From positions 248,001 to 312,000 of the forward strand of contig NZ_LQOM01000024.1 in the NCBI RefSeq assembly GCF_002101595.1: a stretch of 64,000 nt of DNA, given 5' to 3'. Below the pieces are notes generated by a model, which was not told where the DNA came from, made no database searches, and saw only the letters and a list, made by a program, of their open reading frames with translations. The stretch comes from Mycobacterium celatum. GTDB taxonomy: Bacteria > Actinomycetota > Actinomycetes > Mycobacteriales > Mycobacteriaceae. Shown here one piece after another: positions 9,685 to 25,714 of the stretch; the first letter of the stretch is position 1, and every line of letters starts with the position of its first letter. The translations under genes and the position numbers were made by a program.

Positions 9685-10623
9685 CTACACCCCGGAGGCT
9701 TGGCGGCCGTAATCGCCGAACGGCTCGTCGCGGTGGCGCACCGCGTCGCGGAAGCCGTGTTCGACCGCGTCGGCAACGAACACATGGCCCTCCGGGGTGT
9801 GCCGGGCGATGCCGTCGAACACGGTGCTGACCATTCTGCTGGTCGCCACCCCCTGCTGCAGGAGCGCGGAGTTCAGCGCGAGCTTAACCATGATCAACTG
9901 GTTGACCGGCACCGCCGCGATCCGCTCTACGAGTCGCTCGGTGCGCTCGTCGAGATCCTTCGGGTCCGGCGCCTCGACCGCCAGACCCCACTCGGCGGCT
10001 TGCGCGCCAGTGATGCAATCCCCGGTCAGCAGAAGGCGTTTGGCGCGCTGGTCGCCGAGCCGGTGGGCCCACAGCCCCGCGGCCGGCACTCCCCACACCC
10101 TGGTCGGCGGATAGCCGATCTTGGCGTCCGCGGCAGCGATCACCTGGTCGGCGTGCAGCGCGATGTCGGTGCCGCCGGCCACACAGTAGCCGTGGATCTT
10201 CACTACGGTCGGCTTGTCGGCGTGCATCAGGCTGGAGAAACCGCGCACGAACCGGCTCATCATCTGGTAGTCGATCATCGGGTCCCACGGCTGGTTGGGA
10301 AGGTGGTTGACGGCCTGGGTCTTGCCGTCAAGCACGGTGCCCTTGTAGGCGTTGCCGCCACCGGCCGACGACGAGCCCTCGGCGTAGGCGCTCAAATCGA
10401 AACCGGCGCAAAACCCTTCACCCCGCCCGGAGACCAGGATGACGTGCACGTTGGGGTCCAGGTCGGCGCGCTCGACGAGCGCCGACAGCTCCAGCGGGGT
10501 GTCGGCGATGATCGCGTTGCCCTTTTCGGGCCGGTTGAAGGTGATCCGCGCAACCCGGTCGGTGACCTCGTAGGTCATCGTCTTCAGGTTGTCGAAGTCG
10601 ACCGGTCGGATCGCGTGAGTCAT
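9685..10623 (-). CDS. echA4: Enoyl-CoA hydratase/isomerase family protein (EchA4)
   Basis: Crotonase-family enzyme of 312 residues. The N-terminal half shows ARITFNRPEKGNAI and FCAGFDLSAYAEG with a long Gly/Ser insert (EGSSSAGGG). GYCVAGGTDIALHADQ forms the second oxyanion segment. KIGYPPTRVWGVPAAG lacks the usual catalytic Glu144, so classical enoyl-CoA hydration is doubtful. The start at 10623 gives the length recalled for M. tuberculosis EchA4. It is separated from upstream fadE8 by a palindromic repeat and followed by a PaaX-like regulator 2 bases away. Confidence 0.88.
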   Translation of the reverse strand: MTHAIRPVDFDNLKTMTYEVTDRVARITFNRPEKGNAIIADTPLELSALVERADLDPNVHVILVSGRGEGFCAGFDLSAYAEGSSSAGGGNAYKGTVLDGKTQAVNHLPNQPWDPMIDYQMMSRFVRGFSSLMHADKPTVVKIHGYCVAGGTDIALHADQVIAAADAKIGYPPTRVWGVPAAGLWAHRLGDQRAKRLLLTGDCITGAQAAEWGLAVEAPDPKDLDERTERLVERIAAVPVNQLIMVKLALNSALLQQGVATSRMVSTVFDGIARHTPEGHVFVADAVEHGFRDAVRHRDEPFGDYGRQASGV

Positions 10624-10639
10624 CGCTCGAGTCCCCTTC

Positions 10640-10699
10640 GCGAGCAGACGCAAAGTATCCCTGAAAAGGCGAAAATTGGGTGCTTTTGCGTCTGCTCGC
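10640..10699. repeat. Dispersed palindrome, copy 2
   Basis: Left arm GCGAGCAGACGCAAAG (10640-10655) and right arm CTTTTGCGTCTGCTCGC (10683-10699) are complementary over about 16 bp. It fills the gap between fadE8 (stop at 10709) and echA4 (start at 10623), both on the minus strand, so it could attenuate or process their shared transcript. Confidence 0.8.
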
Positions 10700-10708
10700 C
10701 AGTAAACG

Positions 10709-12337
10709 TCATCCCTTGACCATTGCACGCTCGAGGATCGGCGCCAGATCCAGGCCGGTGGGCATCGTGCCGTAGGCGCCGCCCCACTGGCCGCCGAGCC
10801 GGGTAGCCAGGAACGCCTCAGCGACGGCAGGGTGCCCATGGCGCACCAGCAGCGCGCCTTGCAGTGCCAGGGTGATGTCCTCGGCGACCTTACGGGCCCG
10901 GTACTGGATAGTGTCGAAATCACCGAGTTGCGGCCTGAGGCGTTCGACGTGTGCGTCCAGCCGCGGATCCTGGCCCGCGCTCTTGGCCAGCTCGGCGAAC
11001 AGCACCTCGACGCATTCGGGCCGGGTTGCCATGGCGCGCAAGGTATCCAGTGCGCTGACGTTGCCGGAGCCCTCCCAGATGCCCATCAGCGGGGCCTCCC
11101 GGTACAGTCGCGGCATTCCGAAGTCCTCGATGTAGCCGTTTCCACCGAGACATTCCATCGCCTCGGCGGCGTGCGGGGTGGCTCGCTTGCACACCCAATA
11201 CTTGGTGGCGGCCAATCCGATCCGGCGCAGCAGCGCCTCGGTCTCGTCGCCGCGCACCGCGTTGTCGGTGGCGCCAGCCATCCGCATCGCGACCATGGTG
11301 GCCGCCTCGGCCTCAACAGCCAAGTCCGCCAGCACATTACGCATCAGCGGCTGGTCGATCAGATACGCGCCGAACGCCTTGCGGTGCTGGGCGTGGTGAA
11401 CGGCGCGGGTCAGCCCGCTGCGCATGCTGGTGGCGCTGCCCAGCGCGCAGTCCAACCGGGTCAGGTTGACCATCTCGATGATGGTCGGCACGCCGCGGCC
11501 CTCCTCGCCGACCAGCCAGGCGACCGCCCCGTCGTACTCGACTTCGCTGGAGGCGTTGGCGTGGTTGCCCAGCTTGTTCTTGAGCCGCTGCAACAACATT
11601 CGGTTGCGGCTGCCGTCGGGCAGCACTCGGGGCAGCAGGAAGCACGACAGCCCGCCGGGCGCCTGGGCCAGCACCAGGAAGATGTCGCACATCGGCGCCG
11701 ACGTGAACCACTTGTGCCCGGTGAGGCGGTAGCTGCCGTCGGCGTTGCGAGTGGCCTGGGTGGTGCCGGCGCGAACATCGGAGCCGCCCTGCTTTTCGGT
11801 CATCGACATGCCGGCGGTGATTCCGGCCTTGGCCGTCGCCACCTTGAGTTCCGGGTCGTAGACCCGGCTGGTCAGCAACGGCTCGTAAACCTTTGCCAGC
11901 TCTGGGTTGTGCCGTAAGGCGGGGACAACCGCGTAGGTCATCGAGATCGGGCACATGTGGCCGGGTTCGGTGGTCCACACGCTGGTCTTGGCGGCCCGGA
12001 CGACGTGCGCGCCCGGCCGTGTGTCCGCCCACGGCGCTGCGTGCAGGCCATGGGCGATGGCCCTGCGCATCAGCTCGTGATAGGCCGGGTCGTACTCCAC
12101 CTCGTCGATGCGGTGCCCGTAGCGGTCGTGGGTGTGCAGAATGGGCCGGTTGCGGTCGGCCAGCTCGCCCCAGCGTTGGGTCTGCGCCGAACCGGAGATC
12201 GCACCGAGTTCGGCGACCTCGTCGAGACCCCACTGCCCGCCCTCGCGGATCAGCGCCTCGATGAGGACCGGCGAGGTGGCAGGGTTGTGGTCCTCCAGCG
12301 GCGGGACCTGGTTGGTGACGACGTGCGTGTCTGACAT
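10709..12337 (-). CDS. fadE8: Acyl-CoA dehydrogenase, AidB-like (FadE8)
   Basis: FAD-dependent acyl-CoA dehydrogenase of 542 residues. MTEKQGGSDVRAGTT and the C-terminal ECLGGNGYIEDFGMPRLYRE followed by IWEGSGNV (probable catalytic Glu) are characteristic of the AidB-like branch. M. tuberculosis FadE8 has the same length when the start MSDTHVV (12337) is used; an upstream start at 12373 is unsupported. AidB proteins bind DNA in enteric bacteria, while mycobacterial members are presumed to be metabolic. It leads the echA4/echA5 cluster, from which it is separated by a palindromic repeat. Confidence 0.92.
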   Translation of the reverse strand: MSDTHVVTNQVPPLEDHNPATSPVLIEALIREGGQWGLDEVAELGAISGSAQTQRWGELADRNRPILHTHDRYGHRIDEVEYDPAYHELMRRAIAHGLHAAPWADTRPGAHVVRAAKTSVWTTEPGHMCPISMTYAVVPALRHNPELAKVYEPLLTSRVYDPELKVATAKAGITAGMSMTEKQGGSDVRAGTTQATRNADGSYRLTGHKWFTSAPMCDIFLVLAQAPGGLSCFLLPRVLPDGSRNRMLLQRLKNKLGNHANASSEVEYDGAVAWLVGEEGRGVPTIIEMVNLTRLDCALGSATSMRSGLTRAVHHAQHRKAFGAYLIDQPLMRNVLADLAVEAEAATMVAMRMAGATDNAVRGDETEALLRRIGLAATKYWVCKRATPHAAEAMECLGGNGYIEDFGMPRLYREAPLMGIWEGSGNVSALDTLRAMATRPECVEVLFAELAKSAGQDPRLDAHVERLRPQLGDFDTIQYRARKVAEDITLALQGALLVRHGHPAVAEAFLATRLGGQWGGAYGTMPTGLDLAPILERAMVKG

Positions 12338-12385
12338 GCCTTCCAGTGTTACATTTTTGCGACAACCGCACAAGAGACGTAATAC

Positions 12386-13225
12386 TCAGTCGGCGTGGGC
12401 GGCGAAAAACCGCCACAGTGTGGGCGTCGCGAATTGCGGCCATTCATGGCCACCGCCGTCGACCGTCATCAGAACGACGCTGCGGTTGTCGGGACACTCG
12501 GCGGTCGAGGTGGTGACCCGGCGCTCGGTGCTGGTGGTCGGCGGCGCGCAATGGTCGACGTTGCGCCAGAAGGCATTCACCTGCGGCACCGGGGGCCCGT
12601 CGATGTGTGCGACGCCGGCACCGCGTCCACCGTTGTAGCGAATGTTCTGGTCGCCGGTGCCGTGGATGTGCATCACCGACGTGCGATGCGGCGACGTGCA
12701 CGGGTCGAGTTGGGTGGCAGCGTCGGGGCCGATCGCCGCGAACATGCCGGTATGGCACGCCAGCGTGTACGCCATGATGCCGCCGTTGCTGATACCGGCG
12801 GCGTAGATCCGCGACGCATCGACCCCGATCGCGTGGCTGATCTCGGTAACCGTCGCCGTGATGAAGGCGACGTCGTCCACCCCGTCGCGGCCGGGTTGCC
12901 CGCAACACCCGCCGCCGGTGTTCCAGGCCCGCCCGACGCCGTCGGGATAAGCGACCAGAAATTTCATCGAGTCGGCCAATTGGTTCCAGCCGTAAGCCTT
13001 TTCGGCTTGCCGCGCGCTGCCGAACCCGCCGTGCAGCATCACCACCAGCGGCGCGGACTCCGGCAGCCCGGTCGGCTTGTACACCCGATAGGTCCGATCC
13101 AGGCCGCCAACGCTGATCGTGTGCACACTCATGCCGTCCGGCAATGCGGCCGTCGCCGGCGGGGAAGCCGCACACGCCGCCACCGTCGCGAGCACACCGA
13201 GTAGCGCAGCGAGCCGGGCGACCAT
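12386..13225 (-). CDS. lpqP: Lipoprotein esterase, PHB-depolymerase family (LpqP)
   Basis: Exported lipoprotein of 279 residues. The signal peptide ends with TVAAC, making Cys18 the likely lipidated residue. The alpha/beta-hydrolase domain has VVMLHGGFGSA (oxyanion), GISNGG with nucleophile Ser146, GTGDQNIRYNGG (acid region) and GGGHEWP (catalytic His). CTSPH, GGGCCGQPG and further cysteines suggest disulphides. Relatives are poly(hydroxybutyrate) depolymerases and feruloyl esterases; the natural substrate in mycobacteria is not known. It starts 2 bases after nfo ends, so the two are co-transcribed though unrelated in function. Confidence 0.9.
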   Translation of the reverse strand: MVARLAALLGVLATVAACAASPPATAALPDGMSVHTISVGGLDRTYRVYKPTGLPESAPLVVMLHGGFGSARQAEKAYGWNQLADSMKFLVAYPDGVGRAWNTGGGCCGQPGRDGVDDVAFITATVTEISHAIGVDASRIYAAGISNGGIMAYTLACHTGMFAAIGPDAATQLDPCTSPHRTSVMHIHGTGDQNIRYNGGRGAGVAHIDGPPVPQVNAFWRNVDHCAPPTTSTERRVTTSTAECPDNRSVVLMTVDGGGHEWPQFATPTLWRFFAAHAD

Positions 13226-13227
13226 GG

Positions 13228-13986
13228 CTAGCCGACGCGGTCGCGGAGGAAGGCGATGTCGTCCTTGCGGCCATCGTCGGCGGTTTCGCAGACGACGGGC
13301 GCGTTGGCCGCTTTCACCACCGCGACCAGCAGCTCAGGATTGATCTGGCCGGAGCCGATGTTGGCATGGCGGTCCGCGCCCGAGCCCGCCGCATCCCTGG
13401 AGTCGTTGCAGTGCACCAGATCGATGCGGCCGGTGATCGCCTTGATGCGGTCGACGGCGTCGATGAGCACCTCGCCCGCTGCCCATGCGTGGCAGGTATC
13501 CAGGCAAAAACCGATACCCGTGTCGCCGATGTGGTCCCAGAGCCGGGCGATGGTCTCGAAGTGGCGGGCCATCGCGTGGTCACCGCCGGCGGTGTTCTCC
13601 AAGTACACCGGCACATCGGTTTCCAGGCGCTCCATCGCTTTTCGCCAGCGCTCGCAACCGGCTTGCAGATCGTCGTCGTCAACATGTCCACCGTGCACGA
13701 TCACGGCGGTGGCCGCGATCTCGGCAGCCGCATCGCAGGTGTCCTGCAGAATCTTGCGCGACGGGATCCGCACCCGGTTGTTCGCCGATGCGACGTTGAT
13801 CAGGTACGGCGCGTGAACGTAGAGCGGCATGCTCGACGCCTTCAGCTGGGCCGCGTCGTCGCGCGGTTTCGGCTTCTTCCAGCTCTGCGGATTGCCGAGA
13901 AAGATCTGCACCAAGTCGGCGCCCTCAGCCGCTGCGGCGGCCAGCGGATCCTTCGGGCTTACATGCGAACCGATGAGCATTGACAT
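13228..13986 (-). CDS. nfo: Endonuclease IV (AP endonuclease)
   Basis: TIM-barrel AP endonuclease of about 252 residues acting in base-excision repair. It cleaves 5' of abasic sites using a three-metal zinc centre. Ligand-bearing motifs are GSHV near the N-terminus, [58 protein letters not shown] and VCETAD. The second Met (MLIGSH) may be the true start. In M. tuberculosis the orthologue is called end. A palindromic repeat lies 24 bases upstream of its start. Confidence 0.96.
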
Positions 13987-14010
13987 CAGTGTAGTGGGTC
14001 ACGTTCCTCC

Positions 14011-14070
14011 GCGAGCAGACGCAGAATCGCACGTTTCCGTGCCCGAACGTGCGATTCTGCGTCTGCTCAC
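14011..14070. repeat. Dispersed palindrome, copy 3 (3' side of DUF559 gene)
   Basis: Nearly perfect 26-bp arms: left arm 14011-14036 begins GCGAGCAGACGCAGAATCGC and right arm 14045-14070 is its complement with two or three changes; the loop is about 8 bases. The stop codon of the DUF559 gene (14067-14069) lies inside the right arm. A second copy sits 54 bases upstream of the same gene, so the gene is bracketed. Confidence 0.88.
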
Positions 14071-14954
14071 CCAGCCAAGCGCGGCGTCGCCAGGAGGCCC
14101 GTGATCCGCGCTACCAGGCCGAACGGATCGCCGCGGATATCGTCGACAGTCATTGGGACAGTAGACCAACCGCATTCCTGCAATCGGGCGGTTTTCAAGC
14201 GGTCATGTAGCAGGGCTTCACGGCCAACATGCCACTCGACACTGTCGTATTCGGCGACGACCATTGCCGCCGGCCAGGCGAAGTCGACGCGCCAAACCTT
14301 GCCGTAGTAGTCGACGATGTTGTACTGCAACTCGGGCATGGGCACTCCGCCGTCGATAAAGACCAGGCGCGCCTCACTTTCCATCGGCGACTCAGCGCGG
14401 CCGTCGGCGTAGCCAATCAATTCGCGGACCTTGACGATGCCGCGACGGCCTTTCTGCTCGCGGATCGCCGCGTGCAGTTCGCCGGTGGTGCAAGCGCCGA
14501 CATGCAAGGCCGCGTCGAGCGTCGCCAAGGCTCGTGGCCGTCGCAAGGACCGTGCGATTTCGATCGCGGTCCATGCTGGCGCTGTTGCGAGCCGACCTTC
14601 GACTCGCCGCAGCGGTGCACCGATTCGCTGATGCACCATCAGGTTTCGCGACGGCCGCATCCGTACGCCGGGATCGAGCACGTGGACGCGCGACGTGACC
14701 TCGGTATCGAAGCCGTACAACGCGGCGGCTGTACCCATGCAGGCGACCGCATGACGTCCCATGAAGAGGTCGAGTGCCTTCAAGCGGCCCAACAAGTCGG
14801 GTTCAGCCGCAGCATAAATGCCGTACCACACCCTGGTGAGGCCGCCATTCTTCACCTTCACATCGAGTTCCTGACGAGTCATCACCGAAAGCAACTGCGC
14901 TGCCGTAGCGAAGCCTCCGCCCTCCGCTAAGACGGCTATCGCATCGACGTGCAC
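14067..14954 (-). CDS. DUF559/Vsr-like nuclease-domain protein with AbiEi-like N-terminus
   Basis: Protein of 295 residues. The N-terminal part (VLAEGGGFATAAQLLSVM ... GGLTRVWYGIYA) resembles the winged-helix AbiEi antitoxin N-domain. The C-terminal part (SPMESEARLVFIDGGVPMP ... WRVDFAWPAAMVVAEYDS) looks like DUF559/Vsr-type PD-(D/E)XK nucleases: Glu in MESE, Asp in RVDFAW and Glu in VAEYD are candidate catalytic residues. Such genes are numerous and variably placed in actinobacteria. It lies between nfo and rpoC, where M. tuberculosis has a ceramidase gene instead. Copies of one palindrome flank it on both sides and its stop codon is within one of them. DNA cleavage is inferred, not shown. 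Confidence 0.7.
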   Translation of the reverse strand: MHVDAIAVLAEGGGFATAAQLLSVMTRQELDVKVKNGGLTRVWYGIYAAAEPDLLGRLKALDLFMGRHAVACMGTAAALYGFDTEVTSRVHVLDPGVRMRPSRNLMVHQRIGAPLRRVEGRLATAPAWTAIEIARSLRRPRALATLDAALHVGACTTGELHAAIREQKGRRGIVKVRELIGYADGRAESPMESEARLVFIDGGVPMPELQYNIVDYYGKVWRVDFAWPAAMVVAEYDSVEWHVGREALLHDRLKTARLQECGWSTVPMTVDDIRGDPFGLVARITGLLATPRLAG

Positions 14955-15008
14955 ACCGGAAGCATGAGAGGGTTCCGGGGAATTGGCTAACCACCCTGGG
15001 GATGGCGC

Positions 15009-15070
15009 AGTGAGCAGACGCAGAATCGCATCGCCAGGGCACCTGGCGTGCGATTCTGCGTCTGCTCGCG
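15009..15070. repeat. Dispersed palindrome, copy 4 (between DUF559 gene and rpoC)
   Basis: Left arm from 15009 (GTGAGCAGACGCAGAATCGC) and right arm to 15070, complement GCGAGCAGACGCAGAATCGC, with inner pairing around CGCCAGG/CCTGGCG. It begins 54 bases upstream of the DUF559 start and ends 3 bases before the rpoC stop codon. It may end the rpoB-rpoC transcript. Confidence 0.85.
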
Positions 15071-15073
15071 GTA

Positions 15074-19048
<3,975 letters not shown>

Positions 19049-19059
19049 CTAGAAAACAA

Positions 19060-22950
<3,891 letters not shown>

Positions 22951-24027
22951 CTATTGCGTGCGGATGGTCTCGGTGGGCGCGTCGTAGTCGCGGTGGCGGC
23001 CACGGTCCTCGCCGCCGAAGTCCCGCTCGTGCGCCGGGTAGTCCTGGACGCTGCCCTCGAGGGACTCGAGGATGGCTTGCTGCGCATTCTTGGGCAGCAG
23101 GTGCAGGTTCTCGCGGACGCGGGCCTGACGGCGGGCGACGGCCTTGCGCTCCGGCATGCCCGGGGTGGCGGTGATCTGCGGCGGCACGCCCTCGATCTCC
23201 TCGACACCACCGCCGTGGTGGCCGGCCTCCAGGTGGGCCTGCTCCTCGGCCATGGTGGCCTCGTCCTTTTCCTCCGACATACCGATCGGCCCGATCCGGC
23301 GACCGTTGAGGAACTGCTTGACCACGGGCTCGTCGCTGGTCAAAAGCACCTCGCGCGGGCCGAACATGACCAGCTTGCGGCGAAACAGCATGCCCATGTT
23401 GTCCGGCACCGTGCGGGCGATGTTGATGTTGTGCGTCACGATCAGGATCGTGGCGTCGATCTGCGCGTTGATGTCGATCAGCAGCTGACTCAAATACGCG
23501 GTACGCACCGGGTCCAGACCGGAGTCCGGCTCGTCGCAGAGGATGATCTGCGGGTCGAGCACCAGCGAACGCGCCAGGCCGGCACGCTTTTTCATACCGC
23601 CCGAGATCTCACCGGGGAACTTCTTCTCATCACCGGCCAGACCGACGATCGCCAGCTTCTCCATGACGATGTCACGGATCTCGCTTTCCTTCTTCTTGGT
23701 GTGCTCACGCAACGGGAACGCGGTGTTGTCGTAGATGTTCATCGACCCGAACAGCGCGCCGTCCTGGAACATGACCCCGAACAGGGTGCGGATCTCGTAG
23801 AGCTCCTTGGCCGAGCACTCGGTGATGTCGACGTCGTCGATGATGATCGAGCCGCGCTCCGGGCGCAGCAGCCCGATCAGCGACTTCAAAAACACCGATT
23901 TACCGGTACCCGACGGGCCCAGCAACACGCTGACCTCGCCCGGCGGGATGTCCATCGTGACGTCTTCCCAGATTCGCTGGGATCCGAAGGACTTGGTGAG
24001 TCCTTCAACCCGGATTGCCTTGCCCAT
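22951..24027 (-). CDS. mkl: ABC transporter ATPase Mkl (MCE lipid import, MlaF-like)
   Basis: ATP-binding protein of 358 residues that in mycobacteria powers MCE lipid/cholesterol importers with YrbE permeases. Walker A is GPSGTGKS (about residue 38), the signature is SGGMKKRAGLARSL, Walker B is IILCDEPDSGLD, and the switch His is in IVTHN. The MlaF-like core ends near residue 245. A charged, His-rich C-terminal extension (EAGHHGGGVEE ... HERDFGGEDRGRHRDY) is typical of Mkl. No mce or yrbE genes are nearby, as in M. tuberculosis, where Mkl serves several mce operons in trans. rpoB lies downstream on the same strand. Confidence 0.95.
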   Translation of the reverse strand: MGKAIRVEGLTKSFGSQRIWEDVTMDIPPGEVSVLLGPSGTGKSVFLKSLIGLLRPERGSIIIDDVDITECSAKELYEIRTLFGVMFQDGALFGSMNIYDNTAFPLREHTKKKESEIRDIVMEKLAIVGLAGDEKKFPGEISGGMKKRAGLARSLVLDPQIILCDEPDSGLDPVRTAYLSQLLIDINAQIDATILIVTHNINIARTVPDNMGMLFRRKLVMFGPREVLLTSDEPVVKQFLNGRRIGPIGMSEEKDEATMAEEQAHLEAGHHGGGVEEIEGVPPQITATPGMPERKAVARRQARVRENLHLLPKNAQQAILESLEGSVQDYPAHERDFGGEDRGRHRDYDAPTETIRTQ

Positions 24028-24114
24028 GCGAATCCTCCCGGTGACGTTGCCGACTGGCCTGTGGTTTCAGTCACTTTAGCCTACCCGGGCGGGCGGCAAC
24101 ACGCCTATCGCTGG

Positions 24115-25653
24115 CTACCCGCGGGTAGGTGTGTCAAGGCCAACGCCGGCTGGATCGGATGGCGCCCAGTTGCCGTGAAACCCCATCGGCACCCGTTGCG
24201 GCAGGTGCACGGTGGCCACCGCCTCGAGGGTCTCGGCGTCGAGCATCAGCAGCTGACCCTCGTCGCGGCCCCGGTGATACCCGTAGCCGATCAGGATGCC
24301 GTCGTCTTCCGAGGTGCTGGTGGGATTGGGCACGAATGACATCTCCCCGATTACAAGGTCGGCGTCCAATGCGGCTACGGCGCAGGATCCGGTCGCGTAG
24401 TCGTGCTTGTAGAGCGCCGTACGCATCTCGGATGGCCCATCGGGGACGTATCCGCCGGCGGTGCCGACGGCGTAGCCGAACCGATGCCGGGCACCGAGCA
24501 GGCTCTCGTTGATCCGCGGGAATTCCTGCGGCCGGTCGTCGCGGCGTTCGGTGGTCACTGACCCGGCGCCGAGGTTGATGGTCCAGCGGTCCAGGGCGGG
24601 CCGGCTGTCGCCGGGCCCACGCAGGTCCTGGTCGAACATCCGCGAATAGCGGACCACGTCGAGCACCAGCACCTCGGCGCCATTGCGGTCTTCGGAGTAG
24701 GCGTTGAGTGGGTGAAAGACATAGCACGGTTCGATGTCGAACCACCGGACGTCTTGGTTGTCGCCTTCGCGCGGCATGACCCCGATGCGCGCCGGATAGC
24801 GGGGGTTCCATTTGTAGGGCATCTTGTTCGTCGGCTGACTGTTGCGGTTGATCATCGTCGCCATCGGGCTCGGCATACGGACGCGCCCGAGCAGGGACTG
24901 CATCACCAGGCGGGCGGGCAGGCCGAGCCAGCGCGGCACGTTCGTCGGCAGCACCTGTACCGGGTCGAACGTCACCGGCAGGTCGTAGATCACCACATAC
25001 TTCTCGGTCAACGAGAAGTCGTGCATCATGGGCGATCCGCTCACCGCGATGTCGACGGTTCGCCGTGCCCGCCCCAGGGTGTCGATCACCGAATACTGGA
25101 CGCTGCGCGCGCGCGCGAAAGAGTAAGAGACGGCGTGCAATTCGCCGGTTGCCGGGTCGCGGTGCGGGTGAGCGGTGTAACCGCCGGCCAACGTGCCGTC
25201 GAAGTCGCATGTCCCGACGGTGTCGAGCTCCTCGGTCAGCTCGTAGTTGGCGCCCCCGCCCTCCACCAGTGCCAGCGTGTGTCCGGCGTGGCTGAGCACG
25301 TTGGTGTTGGGACCGACGGACAGCATCCCGGCGCGCGGGTTGAGCCGTGCGGGCGGCGCCTCGCCCAGCGCCGCACACACGACCGAGGTGCGGACCCAGC
25401 GGTTGCGGTACCAGCGGGCCTGCCCGTCGCGCAGCGCCACGCCGTGCACCATGGCGTCGCCGCTGAACCAGTGGTAGGCGGCCGGGTCGACTTCGGCGAC
25501 CGGGTTGGGCCCGTTGCGCAGGTACCGCCCGTCGAGGTGTTCGGGGATGTGGCCGGTGACCGGTAAGCCGGTCGCGGTCAGTTCGGCACGCACCGGCGCC
25601 AGGAAGCCCTCGAGGTAGGGATTCGTCGATGGGGCGGTAGCGGCGGTGGCCAT
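24115..25653 (-). CDS. Carotenoid cleavage oxygenase (Rv0654-like)
   Basis: Non-haem iron dioxygenase of 512 residues that cleaves carotenoids or apocarotenoids. The four iron-binding histidines can be assigned to HPHRDP, MMHDFS, FHPLNAY and the C-terminal MGFHGNW. The N-terminal LDGRYLRNGPNP and YHWFSGDAMVHGV are family hallmarks. It is slightly longer than the M. tuberculosis relative, which cleaves carotenoids. It is divergent from a TetR regulator across 61 bases holding an inverted repeat, so control by that regulator is likely. mkl follows 88 bases later on the same strand. Confidence 0.95.
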   Translation of the reverse strand: MATAATAPSTNPYLEGFLAPVRAELTATGLPVTGHIPEHLDGRYLRNGPNPVAEVDPAAYHWFSGDAMVHGVALRDGQARWYRNRWVRTSVVCAALGEAPPARLNPRAGMLSVGPNTNVLSHAGHTLALVEGGGANYELTEELDTVGTCDFDGTLAGGYTAHPHRDPATGELHAVSYSFARARSVQYSVIDTLGRARRTVDIAVSGSPMMHDFSLTEKYVVIYDLPVTFDPVQVLPTNVPRWLGLPARLVMQSLLGRVRMPSPMATMINRNSQPTNKMPYKWNPRYPARIGVMPREGDNQDVRWFDIEPCYVFHPLNAYSEDRNGAEVLVLDVVRYSRMFDQDLRGPGDSRPALDRWTINLGAGSVTTERRDDRPQEFPRINESLLGARHRFGYAVGTAGGYVPDGPSEMRTALYKHDYATGSCAVAALDADLVIGEMSFVPNPTSTSEDDGILIGYGYHRGRDEGQLLMLDAETLEAVATVHLPQRVPMGFHGNWAPSDPAGVGLDTPTRG

Positions 25654-25663
25654 ATCTAGCTCC

Positions 25664-25689
25664 TATAACATTGATATTACATTGTTATA
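25664..25689. promoter_or_regulatory. Probable TetR operator between the oxygenase and its regulator
   Basis: TATAACA (25664-25670) and TGTTATA (25683-25689) form an inverted repeat with a 12-base spacer in an unusually AT-rich stretch between two divergent starts. Two ACATTG motifs overlap it. The position fits autoregulation by the adjacent TetR protein and repression of the oxygenase. Binding is inferred. Confidence 0.6.
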
Positions 25690-25714
25690 AGCACTGTACG
25701 CTGCCTATGCCAAG

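Noticed and set aside
8118..15070. Regular repeats as a CRISPR array
   Set aside because: Copies are kilobases apart, palindromic, and lie singly between genes; no spacers or cas genes.
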